A model generated the notes under the pieces. It was not told where the DNA came from. It did no database searches and was given only the letters and a program-made list of their open reading frames with translations. A DNA stretch of 64,000 bases from the NCBI RefSeq assembly GCF_003403095.1, contig NZ_CP031555.1, positions 434,001-498,000 of the forward strand, in the 5' to 3' direction. How positions within the stretch are numbered: the first letter of the stretch is position 1; every line of letters starts with the position of its first letter. Of the stretch, positions 51,269 through 61,185 are shown one piece after another. The stretch is from Thalassospira indica (GTDB lineage: Bacteria; Pseudomonadota; Alphaproteobacteria; Rhodospirillales; Thalassospiraceae). Both the position numbers and the translations under genes were made by a program.

Positions 51269-52594
51269 ATGCCCCGTGACGAAAACACCAAACCAGCCCA
51301 AGACAGCACGCAGATGCGCGAGCGCGCAATCGCGTCGGTATCGGCCGGGGTGCGCAATGTGCATCCGGTCTATCTTGATCGCGCGCTCAATGCCGAGGCA
51401 TGGGATGTCGATGGCAAACGCTATATCGATTTCATCGGCGGGATCGGTGTTTTGACTGTCGGGCATCGCAACCCGGTTGTGATGGACCGCGTTGCCGCCC
51501 AGTGCGAACGATTTACCCACAGCTGCTATAATGCGTTGCCACACGAACCCTACGTCGCGGTGACCGAATGGCTGGCTGAAAACTGCCCGATTGAAGGTCC
51601 GGCAAAATCCATGCTGACCAATTCTGGGGCAGAGGCGATGGAAAATGCGCTGAAGCTTGCGCGCGCCTTTACCGGTCGCACGGGTGTGATTGCGTTTGAG
51701 GGCGGCTTTCATGGTCGAACCTTGGCCACCCTGGCACTGACGGGTAAAACCAAACCCTATAAGACCGGGCTTGGCCCGTTGCCGGGACCGGTTTGGCATC
51801 TGCCATTTCCTTGCCCGGAAACCGGTGTATCGGTTGATGATGCAATGGCCGCCATTGCCAAACTGTTTGCCGTTTCCGCAGATCCGGCATCGGTCGGGGC
51901 TGTAGTGATTGAACTGGTGCAGGGCGAAGGTGGTTTTCGTGCCGCCGATGGTGAATTCCTGACCGCGCTACGCCATATGTGTGACGAAAACGGCATGGTT
52001 TTGATTGCCGATGAAATTCAGTCCGGCTTTGCCCGGACGGGCAAGATGTTTGCCGTTGAGCATGCCGGGGTTTCGCCCGATATCCTTGTTATGGGCAAGG
52101 GCATTGGCGGGGGCTTTCCGCTGGCCGCCATCACCGGTGCCGAGGATGTCATGAATGCGCTGGCCCCGGGTGGGCTTGGCGGTACTTATTCCGGCAATCC
52201 GGTGGCGTGCGCGGCAGCAACCGGCGTGTTTGAGGTTCTGAAAACCGACAAGCTTACCGCCCGTGCCAAGCAGCTTGGTGAAAAATACGCCACCCATATC
52301 GCATGGTTGCGCGATCTGCCCGGTGGGCATGTGATTGGCAACATGCGCGGGATTGGCGCTATGCGTGCCTTTGAATTGATTGCAGATAACGGCAAACCGT
52401 CACCCAAACGTCTGCAATGCTTGTTGCAACTGGCCCGTGATAACGGGCTATTGTTAATGCCAAGCGGTGAACACGCAAATGTGGTGCGCCTGCTGGCACC
52501 TTTGACTATTCCGTTTGATCAGGTTGATGAGGCCTTTGCCATCATCGCCAAGCTGCTGCCCAAGGTGGCAGAGATTAAAAGCGACGCCCTCTAG
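51269..52594 (+). CDS. Class-III (GabT-like) aminotransferase
   Basis: A 441-residue PLP enzyme of the omega-aminotransferase class. The PLP lysine is Lys277 in ILVMGKGIGGGFPLAA; the preceding ADEIQSGFARTGKMFA carries the ring-contacting aspartate, and SGAEAMENALKLAR the phosphate-binding turn. The length fits 4-aminobutyrate or lysine 6-aminotransferases. Downstream of the oxidase by 31 bases and ahead of an aminoadipate-semialdehyde-type dehydrogenase, it may remove the terminal amino group of lysine, 5-aminovalerate or GABA. Confidence 0.9.
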   Translation: MPRDENTKPAQDSTQMRERAIASVSAGVRNVHPVYLDRALNAEAWDVDGKRYIDFIGGIGVLTVGHRNPVVMDRVAAQCERFTHSCYNALPHEPYVAVTEWLAENCPIEGPAKSMLTNSGAEAMENALKLARAFTGRTGVIAFEGGFHGRTLATLALTGKTKPYKTGLGPLPGPVWHLPFPCPETGVSVDDAMAAIAKLFAVSADPASVGAVVIELVQGEGGFRAADGEFLTALRHMCDENGMVLIADEIQSGFARTGKMFAVEHAGVSPDILVMGKGIGGGFPLAAITGAEDVMNALAPGGLGGTYSGNPVACAAATGVFEVLKTDKLTARAKQLGEKYATHIAWLRDLPGGHVIGNMRGIGAMRAFELIADNGKPSPKRLQCLLQLARDNGLLLMPSGEHANVVRLLAPLTIPFDQVDEAFAIIAKLLPKVAEIKSDAL

Positions 52595-52661
52595 GGATCG
52601 AACAGAGATCGAATTTGCCGGTGATCCACGCCGGAAAGTTTAAAACGAAGGGAGTTTTACT

Positions 52662-54161
52662 GTGAGCTACAAATCCATTCTGACCGAACTTGGTCTGTCC
52701 GAAGCAGAGATTGCCAATGGCACCCTCAGTGTCCAGACCCCGGTTGACGGTTCGGAATTCGCAAGTGTCACCGAAACCACCCCGGCCGAGATGACCGATG
52801 TTATCGGCAACGCCAAAAAGGCATTTGGCGCATGGCGTCAGGTTCCCGGTCCGCGTCGTGGCGAACTGGTCCGTCTTCTGGGTGAAGAACTGCGCGCAGC
52901 CAAGGAACCACTGGGCCGTCTGGTGTCGCTTGAATGCGGCAAGATCTATCAGGAAGGTCTTGGCGAAGTTCAGGAAATGATCGACATCTGCGACTTCGCA
53001 GTTGGTCTGTCGCGCCAGCTTTACGGTCTGACCATCGCGTCCGAACGCCCGGGCCACAAAATGATGGAAAACTGGCATCCGCTGGGTGTTGTTGGCCTGA
53101 TTACCGCGTTCAACTTCCCGGTCGCACCGTGGGCATGGAACACAGCGCTTGCACTGGCTTGCGGCAATGCCGTGATCTGGAAACCGTCGGAAAAAACCCC
53201 GGTTACTGCCCTTGCCTGCCAGAAGATCCTCGAAAAGGCGATTGCCAAATTCGGTGATGCACCGGCCAACCTGCATCAGGTTGTTGTCGGTGATCGTGAA
53301 ATCGGTGAAATCATGACCGACAGCCGCGACGTCGCGCTGATTTCAGCCACCGGTTCTACCCGCATGGGCCGCGAAGTTGCCCCGCGTGTTGCCGAACGCT
53401 TTGGCCGTACCATTCTTGAACTTGGCGGGAACAATGCCATGATCGTGACCCCGTCGGCGGATCTGGATATGACCGTTCGTGCGGTTGTGTTCTCCGCTGT
53501 TGGCACCTGTGGTCAGCGTTGCACGTCGCTTCGTCGCCTGATCGTTCACAAGGACGTTAAGGATCAGCTTCTTCCGAAAATCATTGCGGCTTACAAGTCG
53601 GTGAAAATTGGCGATCCGCTGGCCGATGGTGTTCTGGTTGGTCCGCTGATCGACGAAGAAGCCTTTGCCAACATGCAGGCCGCACTTGCCAATGCCAAGA
53701 AAGACGGTGGCACCGTGCATGGTGGCGAACGTACCCTGGAATCGGAATATCCGAACGCGTTTTATGTCACCCCGTCGGTGGTTGAAATGCCGGGCCAGAC
53801 CGAGACCGTGCGCCACGAAACCTTCGCACCGATCCTGTATGTGATGACCTACGAGACGCTTGAAGAAGCCATCGCGCTTCAGAATGACGTCCCGCAGGGT
53901 CTGTCGTCGTGCATCTTCTCGACCGATCTGCGCGAAACCGAACTGTTCCTGTCCTCGGTTGGGTCCGATTGCGGTATCGCCAACGTCAATATCGGTCCGT
54001 CCGGTGCGGAAATCGGTGGTGCCTTCGGTGGTGAAAAAGAAACCGGTGGCGGTCGTGAATCCGGTTCAGACGCATGGAAAGGCTACATGCGCCGCGCAAC
54101 CAACACCATCAACTACTCCCGTGAGCTGCCGCTGGCTCAGGGCATCAAATTCGATATCTGA
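52662..54161 (+). CDS. Aldehyde dehydrogenase, ALDH7-type (aminoadipate semialdehyde / P6C)
   Basis: A 499-residue NAD(P)-dependent aldehyde dehydrogenase. Catalytic Cys287 in GTCGQRCTSLRRL and the active-site Glu in ILELGGNNAM. The motifs NWHPLGVVGLITAFNFPVAPWAWN and SDCGIANVNIGPSGAEIGGAFGGEKETGGGRESGSDAWK are characteristic of the ALDH7A1/antiquitin and bacterial AmaB group that oxidises L-aminoadipate semialdehyde (piperideine-6-carboxylate). This best explains the operon as lysine or pipecolate degradation. Codon usage suggests high expression. A strong terminator follows. Confidence 0.9.
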   Translation: MSYKSILTELGLSEAEIANGTLSVQTPVDGSEFASVTETTPAEMTDVIGNAKKAFGAWRQVPGPRRGELVRLLGEELRAAKEPLGRLVSLECGKIYQEGLGEVQEMIDICDFAVGLSRQLYGLTIASERPGHKMMENWHPLGVVGLITAFNFPVAPWAWNTALALACGNAVIWKPSEKTPVTALACQKILEKAIAKFGDAPANLHQVVVGDREIGEIMTDSRDVALISATGSTRMGREVAPRVAERFGRTILELGGNNAMIVTPSADLDMTVRAVVFSAVGTCGQRCTSLRRLIVHKDVKDQLLPKIIAAYKSVKIGDPLADGVLVGPLIDEEAFANMQAALANAKKDGGTVHGGERTLESEYPNAFYVTPSVVEMPGQTETVRHETFAPILYVMTYETLEEAIALQNDVPQGLSSCIFSTDLRETELFLSSVGSDCGIANVNIGPSGAEIGGAFGGEKETGGGRESGSDAWKGYMRRATNTINYSRELPLAQGIKFDI

Positions 54162-54187
54162 TCACGCGTCTGATTATGTTCGATCCA

Positions 54188-54218
54188 AACCCCGCCGGTT
54201 CGCTGGCGGGGTTTTTCT
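54188..54218 (+). terminator. Terminator after the aldehyde dehydrogenase operon
   Basis: AACCCCGCC and GGCGGGGTT form a perfect 9-bp stem with an 8-base loop, followed by TTTTCTTT. It ends the plus-strand oxidase-aminotransferase-dehydrogenase transcript. Confidence 0.88.
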
Positions 54219-54238
54219 TTGTTTGTGTTGCGCGCACA

Positions 54239-54268
54239 AAAAAGCGGCCCCCGAAGGGGCCGCTTTTG
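54239..54268 (-). terminator. Terminator after sodB
   Basis: On the minus strand AAAAGCGGCCCC and GGGGCCGCTTTT form a long GC-rich stem with a TTCG-type loop, followed by T residues. It lies about 30 bases after the sodB stop. Confidence 0.88.
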
Positions 54269-54294
54269 TAATTCAGTCTCAAAGCGTCGGCTGA

Positions 54295-54900
54295 TTAGCC
54301 AGCTTTGGAGAAGCGCTCTGCGACATATTCCCAGTTAACCAGGCTGTCGAGGAAGGCTTTGACATAGTCCGGACGCGCGTTGCGGTAATCGATGTAGTAG
54401 GAGTGTTCCCAAACATCACAACCGAGCAGCGGGGTCTGACCGTGAACAAGCGGGTTTTCCGCGTTCGGGGTCTTGGTGACAACCAGTTTACCGGACTTGT
54501 CCATCGCAAGCCAGCACCAGCCAGAACCGAACTGGGTTACGCCAGCCTGAATGAAGGCTTCTTTGAAGGCATCGACAGAGCCGAAATCTTCAACGATTTT
54601 CTTTTCGAGTTCACCCGGGATGGCGCCGCCGCCATTGCCCTTCATCATCTGCCAGAACTCAATGTGGTTCCAGTGCTGAGCAGCGTTGTTGAACAGGCCT
54701 GCTTTGGAAGCGTCGCCGTAAGATGCAACAACAACTTCTTCAAGCGACTTGCCTTCAAGGCCCGAACCTTCGAGCAGCTTGTTGCCGTTCACAACATAGG
54801 CGTTGTGATGTTTGTCATGGTGAAACTCAAGGGTTTCAGCAGACATGACCGGCGCAAGCGCGTCATATGCATACGGAAGTGCTGGGAGTTCAAATGCCAT
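54295..54900 (-). CDS. sodB: Superoxide dismutase, iron type
   Basis: A 201-residue Fe/Mn superoxide dismutase that converts superoxide to oxygen and hydrogen peroxide. The metal ligands are the first His in TLEFHHDKHHNAYV (about residue 27), the His in NNAAQHWNHIEFW (about 75), and Asp and His in GCDVWEHSYYIDYRN (about 161 and 165). The AAQHWNH and GSGWCWL patterns favour the iron-dependent group. There is no signal peptide, so it is cytoplasmic. Monocistronic with its own terminator. Confidence 0.93.
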   Translation of the reverse strand: MAFELPALPYAYDALAPVMSAETLEFHHDKHHNAYVVNGNKLLEGSGLEGKSLEEVVVASYGDASKAGLFNNAAQHWNHIEFWQMMKGNGGGAIPGELEKKIVEDFGSVDAFKEAFIQAGVTQFGSGWCWLAMDKSGKLVVTKTPNAENPLVHGQTPLLGCDVWEHSYYIDYRNARPDYVKAFLDSLVNWEYVAERFSKAG

Positions 54901-55198
54901 GATACAGTTCCTCGACTTTCATTATTAATCTGTGCGGTAACGCAACATATCCCTTTTTTCGCCGTCGATAAAAGTGAAAATCCCGTGCAACATCTTGGAA
55001 ACCTTTGTTGCAGGGCCGACTGGCGCATCCGGGTCGTTACACCCGTGCTACTTTATCTAGCACGCACGAGCGTTTATGCAACGCATCGCCACATTACCTT
55101 TGAATGGTTCGATATATGATGAACATTCAGGCCATCAAAACGTTCCCGGATTTTCCGGAAAAAATTGAACGGTTTGGGTCGTGGCGCAGGCGGGATGC

Positions 55199-55504
55199 CT
55201 ATTCTTTGTAGAGTCCTACCATCTTCTGGCTTTCGTCGCCATTTGTCAGTGTGACATCGTAGTCCCCGCGTTCAAGCGACGAGATGTCAATTTTGCACGG
55301 GAACCGGACGCAATCGCGCCTGATGGCGATGGTGCCATCCGGGTGGCGCAGGGTCACTTCACCCCGGACCATTTCGGAATGGATGGTAACGCTGTCGGTG
55401 GTCGGTTTGGGTGCGACCTTGATTGCAGCCAGCCCGGCTGTCGTGATCGTCATAAGCCCAATCAGGGCAATGGCAACCGGCTTACTACGCAGAGATCTCA
55501 GCAT
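55199..55504 (-). CDS. Small exported protein of unknown function
   Basis: A 101-residue protein with an N-terminal signal or anchor (KPVAIALIGLMTITTAGLAAI, residues 8-28) and a short beta-rich periplasmic part containing two cysteines or one disulfide candidate (RRDCVRFPCKIDIS). Charged repeats such as VRGEVTLRHPDGTIAIRRD follow the anchor. I do not recognise the family. It stands alone between sodB and thiE. The ATG is preceded by CGAGGAAGCC. Reasonable codon use supports it. Confidence 0.65.
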   Translation of the reverse strand: MLRSLRSKPVAIALIGLMTITTAGLAAIKVAPKPTTDSVTIHSEMVRGEVTLRHPDGTIAIRRDCVRFPCKIDISSLERGDYDVTLTNGDESQKMVGLYKE

Positions 55505-55683
55505 GGCTTCCTCGCGCGGTTGTTCTTGGTTGATGCCTGCTAACTTGCGCTACGAAGCCGAAAAATTAACGGCGCAAATGGGGCATTTCCGTGCCGGTCA
55601 TTGTTATTTGGGCGCAACAGCCATGCGTTTTGCGCCCCATAACAGCCCTGATCATTGCAAATCTGAACCGCGAAAGCCCAAGG

Positions 55684-56331
55684 TTACTGCGACAGATAAG
55701 CCCGCGCTGATTTAAGTTTTTTAGCGATATATGCGGTGGTCTGTTCGGGATCAGTCTGCCCACAAATCGCCGAGACAACGGCAATACCGTTCGCACCGCT
55801 TTCAAGAACCGGCAGGGCGTGTTCACCCTTAAGCCCGCCAATCGCAACCGATGGCAGGCCGACCATCCGCACCAGTTTTTCAAGCCCGTCAAATCCGATT
55901 GCCGGTTTATGGTCGGGCTTGGTCGCGGTGGCAAATATCGGGCCGATGCCGACATAATCGACAATCGTGTGGTCCACCTTTTGCGCGACATCTTCGCTTT
56001 CAATCGACAGGCCGATGATTTTGTCCGGGCCAAGGCGGTCGCGGGCAATTTGCGATGGCAGATCATCCTGACCGACATGCAGGCCATGTGCGCCAATGGC
56101 AATGGCGGCATCAATGTCGTCATTCACGATCAGTGGTATGTTGGTGCCTTCCATCGCCTTCATCAATTCCCGACCAACGCGAATGAGGCCCTCGGTCCCG
56201 GCCTTTTTATCGCGCAGCTGAATGAGGGTGGCACCGCCTGCAATCGCGGCCATCGTGGTTTCCACCATCGAATGGTCGCGACACAGATCGGTATCAAGCA
56301 CGAGATAAAGCGATAGATCAAACGACTTCAT
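55684..56331 (-). CDS. thiE: Thiamine phosphate synthase
   Basis: A 215-residue TIM-barrel enzyme that joins hydroxymethylpyrimidine diphosphate and thiazole phosphate to thiamine phosphate. Motifs: LIQLRDKKAGTEGL (about residues 36-49), LIVNDDIDAAIAIGAHGLHVGQDDLP (about 67-92) and VGIGPIFATATKPDH (about 127-141), then AIGGLKGEH. Its ATG overlaps the thiM stop (ATGA), so it is translationally coupled and controlled by the TPP riboswitch upstream of thiM. Confidence 0.93.
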   Translation of the reverse strand: MKSFDLSLYLVLDTDLCRDHSMVETTMAAIAGGATLIQLRDKKAGTEGLIRVGRELMKAMEGTNIPLIVNDDIDAAIAIGAHGLHVGQDDLPSQIARDRLGPDKIIGLSIESEDVAQKVDHTIVDYVGIGPIFATATKPDHKPAIGFDGLEKLVRMVGLPSVAIGGLKGEHALPVLESGANGIAVVSAICGQTDPEQTTAYIAKKLKSARAYLSQ

Positions 56332-57137
56332 TGAACATTGACCCGAAGGTTCTTGGCATAAGTCGCGCCATCAAGGCGATGCAGGCCATCGATAAAGGCG
56401 GTCATGAAGGATGCTGGGCCGTTTGCCGTTTTGGCGGCGATTTCACCCGCCACGGCAAAATTGCCAAGGGCGGCAATGGTGGCTTCAAACGCCCGATCGG
56501 GTGCAACCGCAAGATAGGCGCCAACAAGTGCGGTCAGCGAACAGCCTGTGGCGGTGATTTTCGGCATCAGGTCCGATCCACCGGCAATGCGCACGGATCG
56601 TTTGCCATCAGTGACAAAATCAACCTCACCCGTAACCGCAACAATGGCACCTTGTGCGATGGCAAGGCCGCGTGCGGCTTCTTCGGCCTGCTCAACCGGA
56701 TCGCCGCTATCGACACCCTGACCGGCACTTTGACCGCCGCCAAGTGCAATGATTTCCGATGCGTTGCCGCGAATGACGCTGGGTTTGAGTTTCAAAAGCT
56801 CTGCCACGGCATCGCGGCGATACCCGGTGGCAAAATGCGCCACTGGATCAAGTACCCAGGGCTTGCCAGCTTTATTGGCCGCCTTGGCCGCGGCAATCAT
56901 GCCTTCAACCCAGTTGGGCGAAAGAGTGCCGATATTGACCGTGAGAGCCCCGGCAATCGCGGCAAATTCACCGGATTCTTCAGGCGTGTGAACCATCGCG
57001 GGTGAGGCGCCAGCGGCCAGTAAAACATTGGCGGCGTAGTTCATCGCAACATAATTGGTGATGCACTGAATCAACGGATTGGTGGCACGCATGCGTTCAA
57101 AAAGCTCAGTCGCGGTCTGGGAAATTTCGGTCGTCAT
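56328..57137 (-). CDS. thiM: Hydroxyethylthiazole kinase
   Basis: A 269-residue ribokinase-like enzyme that phosphorylates hydroxyethylthiazole, a thiamine salvage step. Visible are the N-terminal NPLIQCITNYVAMNYAANVLLAAGASPAM (about residues 19-47), KPWVLDPVAHFATGYR, VIRGNASEIIALGG and the catalytic region GSDLMPKITATGCSLTAL. GGAGC precedes the ATG. It is directly downstream of a TPP riboswitch and cotranscribed with thiE. With no thiC, thiG or thiD here, the locus looks like salvage. Confidence 0.94.
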   Translation of the reverse strand: MTTEISQTATELFERMRATNPLIQCITNYVAMNYAANVLLAAGASPAMVHTPEESGEFAAIAGALTVNIGTLSPNWVEGMIAAAKAANKAGKPWVLDPVAHFATGYRRDAVAELLKLKPSVIRGNASEIIALGGGQSAGQGVDSGDPVEQAEEAARGLAIAQGAIVAVTGEVDFVTDGKRSVRIAGGSDLMPKITATGCSLTALVGAYLAVAPDRAFEATIAALGNFAVAGEIAAKTANGPASFMTAFIDGLHRLDGATYAKNLRVNVQ

Positions 57138-57220
57138 GTCGAGGCTCCACTGCAGAAACTTTGCGTATGGAGACCCAGTTCGAAGTCGGAAAGATGGAAA
57201 ACGTCGTAATCCGCGTTCGC

Positions 57221-57306
57221 ACCGTCCCTACGCCAGTATGAACTGGATCAGGTTCAAAGGGTCACTGCGCGGCAGTTTCTCAGCCCCCTTGTCGGGGCTC
57301 CCCTTG
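57221..57306 (-). ncRNA. TPP riboswitch (THI element)
   Basis: Reading the minus strand, GGGGAGCCCCGACAAGGGGGCTGAGA is followed by CACCCTTTGAACCTGATCCAGTT and ATACTGGCGTAGGGA, with the conserved CTGAGA and ACCTGATC segments and flanking stems of the thiamine pyrophosphate aptamer. It ends about 84 bases before the thiM start. High TPP should switch off thiM-thiE, whether by transcription or by translation is not evident. Confidence 0.95.
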
Positions 57307-57371
57307 GTGAGTGCTCAACATGGGTTTTAAACCGTCTTCTGTCAATTCATCCGATCGGCATGATTGGGCAA

Positions 57372-57410
57372 AAGAAAAACGGCGGAATAGTATATGCCAT
57401 CCCGCCGTTT
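57372..57410 (-). terminator. Terminator after tex
   Basis: On the minus strand AAACGGCGG and CCGCCGTTT form a perfect 9-bp stem followed by TTTCTTTT. It begins about 20 bases beyond the tex stop. Confidence 0.75.
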
Positions 57411-57431
57411 CGAAGACTTTTTTTTGATAGG

Positions 57432-59795
57432 TTACTTGCGACGTTCCATCGCGGCCTTGAGTGCGGCGGCCATTGCACCGCCATCGCCGCCAGCGTTACC
57501 AGGGGCATTGCCACGGCTTTGGCCGCTCTGATGGCGCGGGCCTGATGAATGCTGCGGACGGTTGCCGCGCGGTGCATCGCCGCGATTGTCGGCGCGTTTT
57601 TCACGCGTGCCTTCGTAATCCGGTGCAGATTTCATCGAAAGCCCGATACGTTTACGCGGCGCGTCGACTTCCATAACAGTGACCGACACGATCTGGCCTG
57701 CCTTGACCACCTGGCGGGGATCTTCGACAAACTTGTCGGCCAGCTGCGAGATATGGACAAGGCCATCCTGATGCACGCCGATATCAACGAACGCGCCGAA
57801 ATTGGTGACGTTGGTGACGGTACCTTCAAGCTTCATGCCGGTACGCAGATCCTTGATCTCGTTGACACCTTCGGTGAATTTGGCGGTCTTGAATTCCGGG
57901 CGCGGGTCACGGCCGGGCTTATCAAGCTCGGCGATGATGTCGCGGATGGTCGGGACACCAAATGTGTCATCGGCAAAATCTTCGGGGCGGAGTGTCTTGA
58001 TAAAGGCCGAATCGCCGATCAGTTCTGCCAACGGCTTGGCGGCCTTGGCGCTGATCTTTTCGACCAGCGGATAGGCTTCCGGGTGCACAGCCGATGCATC
58101 AAGCGGATTGTTGGCGCCGCGAATACGCAAGAAGCCCGCGCACTGCTCGAACGCCTTTGGTCCAAGACGCTCGACCTTTTTAAGATCCGCACGCGACTGG
58201 AACGCCCCATTGGAGTCGCGATAACCAACGATATTGCGCGCCAGCGTTTCGGTCAGGCCAGCCACACGGGTCAGAAGCGGGATGGAGGCGGTGTTAAGGT
58301 CAACCCCGACACCGTTCACGCAATCCTCAACCACGGCATCAAGCGACCGGGCCAGTTTGGTTTCCGATACGTCATGCTGATACTGGCCGACACCGATGGA
58401 TTTCGGTTCAATCTTCACCAGTTCTGCCAGCGGGTCTTGCAGGCGGCGTGCGATGGAGGCTGCACCACGAAGCGAAACATCAAGGTCGGGGAATTCTTCG
58501 GCTGCGAACTGCGATGCGGAATAAACCGAAGCACCGGCTTCGTTGACGATGACCTTGGTGGCCTTAAGCGCCGGGAAGCGTTTAAGCATCTGACCGGCAA
58601 GTTCGTCGGTTTCACGTGAAAAGGTTCCATTGCCAATCGCGATCAGTTCGATCTGATGGCGGGCCGCCAGTGCAGCCATGGTGTTGATCGCGCCTTCGGC
58701 GTCATTGCGCGGCTGGAAAGGATAAACCGTTGCGGTATCGACCAGCTTGCCGGTGGCATCAACCACTGCAATTTTGACCCCGGTACGCACACCCGGATCA
58801 AGACCCATGGTCGCCTTTTGCCCGGCGGGGGCCGCCAGCAACAGGTCTTTCAGGTTATCGGCAAAGACCTTGATCGCACCTTCCTCGGCAGAGTCACGAA
58901 GCGTGCCAAACAGATCCAGCTCAATCGACAGCGACAGTTTGACGCGCCAGGTCCAGCGCACGGTATCCATCAGCCACTTATCCGCTGCCTGGCCCTTGTC
59001 AGCAATACCGACATGGGCGGCAATCATCATCTCGGCCCGACCCGGCTGGCTGCGCGGACGGTCTTCGTCTTCTTTGCCAAGGGTCAGTTTCAGTTGCAGG
59101 ATATCTTCGTTGCGACCCCGGAAAAGCGCCAGTGCACGGTGCGACGGGCAGGTTTTGATTTTTTCGGAATGTTCGAAATAGTCCGAGAATTTTGCACCTT
59201 CGGCCTGTTTGCCCTCGATCACCGATGCGGTGATTTCACCTTCGTTCCACAGATGGTCACGCAGTTTGGCAACAAGGTCGGCATCCTCGGCAAAGCGTTC
59301 CATCAGGATCTGGCGCGCGCCATCAAGGGCGGCCTTGGTGTCTTCGATGCCTTTTTCGGCATCGACAAATTTGGCCGCCTCGGTTTCCGGATCCAGCGTC
59401 GGGTCGTTAAACAGGCTATCTGCCAGCGGCTCCAGCCCGGCCTCGCGGGCAATCTGGGCCTTGGTGCGGCGCTTTTTCTTGTAAGGCAGGTAAAGATCTT
59501 CAAGGCGAGTCTTGGTGTCTGCCTCGTTGATTGCGGCCTCAAGTTCCGGCGTCAGTTTTTCCTGTTCGCGGATGCTCTCAAGCACGGATGCGCGGCGTTC
59601 TTCAAGCTCGGTCAGATAGCGCAGGCGTTCTTCCAGCGTACGAAGTTGGGTGTCATCAAGCCCACCGGTTTTTTCCTTGCGGTAACGGGCGATGAACGGA
59701 ACGGTGGAGCCTTCATTGAGCATCTCGATGGTGGCAATGACCTGTTCCGGGCGAACCGAAAGTTCTTCGGCGATACGCTGGGGAATTGGACGCAT
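57432..59795 (-). CDS. tex: Tex family S1 RNA-binding transcription accessory protein
   Basis: A 787-residue Tex/Spt6-like protein. It has an N-terminal helical region with [38 protein letters not shown], a YqgF/RNase H-like domain ([17 protein letters not shown], about residue 335), helix-hairpin-helix motifs ([26 protein letters not shown]), an S1 domain ([38 protein letters not shown], about residues 660-697) and a Gly/Arg-rich tail. It binds nucleic acid and affects transcription, as known from Bordetella Tex. ATG 59795 with AAGGAG is chosen; the frame extends to 59888. Confidence 0.94.
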   Translation of the reverse strand: MRPIPQRIAEELSVRPEQVIATIEMLNEGSTVPFIARYRKEKTGGLDDTQLRTLEERLRYLTELEERRASVLESIREQEKLTPELEAAINEADTKTRLEDLYLPYKKKRRTKAQIAREAGLEPLADSLFNDPTLDPETEAAKFVDAEKGIEDTKAALDGARQILMERFAEDADLVAKLRDHLWNEGEITASVIEGKQAEGAKFSDYFEHSEKIKTCPSHRALALFRGRNEDILQLKLTLGKEDEDRPRSQPGRAEMMIAAHVGIADKGQAADKWLMDTVRWTWRVKLSLSIELDLFGTLRDSAEEGAIKVFADNLKDLLLAAPAGQKATMGLDPGVRTGVKIAVVDATGKLVDTATVYPFQPRNDAEGAINTMAALAARHQIELIAIGNGTFSRETDELAGQMLKRFPALKATKVIVNEAGASVYSASQFAAEEFPDLDVSLRGAASIARRLQDPLAELVKIEPKSIGVGQYQHDVSETKLARSLDAVVEDCVNGVGVDLNTASIPLLTRVAGLTETLARNIVGYRDSNGAFQSRADLKKVERLGPKAFEQCAGFLRIRGANNPLDASAVHPEAYPLVEKISAKAAKPLAELIGDSAFIKTLRPEDFADDTFGVPTIRDIIAELDKPGRDPRPEFKTAKFTEGVNEIKDLRTGMKLEGTVTNVTNFGAFVDIGVHQDGLVHISQLADKFVEDPRQVVKAGQIVSVTVMEVDAPRKRIGLSMKSAPDYEGTREKRADNRGDAPRGNRPQHSSGPRHQSGQSRGNAPGNAGGDGGAMAAALKAAMERRK

Positions 59796-60040
59796 GGTTT
59801 CTCCTTGTTTTGCTCGTATGCTTGGAATAGCGGCTTTGAGCGTGCCGGGAAAGACTCTGTTTTCCCAAATTTTTGTCGACATCCACATCAGGATTCCCTG
59901 TTTGATTCCAAAGGCCTGAAATCATTTGGGTTTGTCGACACTTGGCCCCGAAGCCAAGCGGACTTGCCGATCACGGTTGGGGACGTTATTTCTTTGGCAA
60001 ATGTGATTTACCGGGCCGTGCCCAAAGCAGGAGAAGACGA

Positions 60041-60304
60041 ATGGCCGGAAAGTTCCGCGAAACCGTCATCCATGAAGTACCCAAGGAAAAGGCAGAGCCG
60101 CAGGCCGAAACAAATACGGCATCTGACGAGATTGCGGGAGCAGAAGCCGCACCACAATTGTCTCAGGACGCGATTAATGCGCTTGCCGAAGCCAAGGCTG
60201 CAAAGGAAGCTGCAGCGAAGGCCCGCGAAATCGGCGGACCCAAAGGTCCGGAGCCGACCCGCTTTGGCGATTGGGAAAACAAGGGCCGCTGCATTGATTT
60301 CTGA
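60041..60304 (+). CDS. DUF1674 / SdhAF4-like protein
   Basis: An 87-residue protein with a charged, Ala/Glu-rich N-terminus and the conserved C-terminal core EIGGPKGPEPTRFGDWENKGRCIDF, the signature of DUF1674, homologous to succinate dehydrogenase assembly factor 4. In eukaryotes that factor binds the flavinylated SdhA; bacterial members are presumed to act similarly. ATG 60041 has AGGAG at good distance; the open frame reaches 59942. It is convergent with rpe and shares a terminator. Confidence 0.88.
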   Translation: MAGKFRETVIHEVPKEKAEPQAETNTASDEIAGAEAAPQLSQDAINALAEAKAAKEAAAKAREIGGPKGPEPTRFGDWENKGRCIDF

Positions 60305-60326
60305 GTGCAGGGTGTGAGACAGATAT

Positions 60327-60361
60327 AAGAAAGGCCGGAGCGATATGCACCGGCCTTTCTT
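60327..60361. terminator. Bidirectional terminator, DUF1674 gene / rpe
   Basis: AAGAAAGGCCGG and CCGGCCTTTCTT are perfect 12-base arms around an 11-base loop, with T-rich ends in both directions. It serves both convergent genes. Confidence 0.88.
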
Positions 60362-60387
60362 GTTTGGGCGATCAACGCTGTCGCAGA

Positions 60388-61053
60388 TTATGCACCGCGG
60401 ATGGCCTTGATGTTGTTGGCATATTCAGACGGTCCGCCTTTGAAGGTGGCGGAACCTGCAACCAGCACGTTCGCACCGGCTTTGATCACCTGTGGGGCGA
60501 TTTCCGGGTTTACGCCACCATCGACTTCAAGGTCGATATCACGGCCGGTGGCATCAATCATCTTGCGGATGCGTTTGATTTTCTCAAGTTGGCTTGGAAT
60601 GAATTTCTGGCCGCCAAAGCCCGGGTTCACGGTCATGACCAGAACCAGATCAACCATGTCCATGACATATTCAATGACACTTTCCGGGGTCGACGGGTTG
60701 AGCGAGACACCGGCTTTTTTGCCCAGTGACTTGATCAATTGAAGCGAGCGATGCAGGTGCGGGCCGGCTTCGGCGTGGATGGTGATGATGTCAGAACCGG
60801 CATTGGCGAATGCCTCGATATAAGGATCGACCGGTGCGATCATCAGATGCACATCAAACACCTTGTCACTGTGCGGGCGCAGCGCCTTGACCACATCCGG
60901 GCCAATGGTGATGTTTGGTACATAGTGACCATCCATCACATCGATATGGATATAGTCAGCACCGGCTTCGTCAACAGCGCGGACATCAACGCCAAGCTGG
61001 GCGAAATCCGCCGAAAGGATCGAAGGTGCAATTTTAATATTTGACGTGGTCAT
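60388..61053 (-). CDS. rpe: Ribulose-phosphate 3-epimerase
   Basis: A 221-residue TIM-barrel epimerase of the pentose phosphate pathway that interconverts ribulose 5-phosphate and xylulose 5-phosphate. Motifs: [12 protein letters not shown] (residues 11-22), [19 protein letters not shown] (metal-binding His and Asp), [21 protein letters not shown] and LEVDGGVN with the second catalytic Asp. Normal length. AGGACC precedes the ATG. It stands downstream of rsmB on the same strand with a 132-base gap. Confidence 0.95.
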   Translation of the reverse strand: MTTSNIKIAPSILSADFAQLGVDVRAVDEAGADYIHIDVMDGHYVPNITIGPDVVKALRPHSDKVFDVHLMIAPVDPYIEAFANAGSDIITIHAEAGPHLHRSLQLIKSLGKKAGVSLNPSTPESVIEYVMDMVDLVLVMTVNPGFGGQKFIPSQLEKIKRIRKMIDATGRDIDLEVDGGVNPEIAPQVIKAGANVLVAGSATFKGGPSEYANNIKAIRGA

Positions 61054-61185
61054 GCGTCACAGGTCCTGAAGCAATGCGGGATATGGGAAATGCGCGGCCT
61101 TCATACCCCAGATTGCCCCCTATGTCACCCGAATGGGACTCATGGCTGCCTTGTCTGCGTTAAACCGTGATTTTGTGGCTGAAAA

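Noticed and set aside
58656..60317. Plus-strand open frame of 553 codons opposite tex
   Set aside because: Antisense to the conserved Tex protein; no recognisable domain. Only its last 87 codons (from 60041) are a real gene, the DUF1674 protein.
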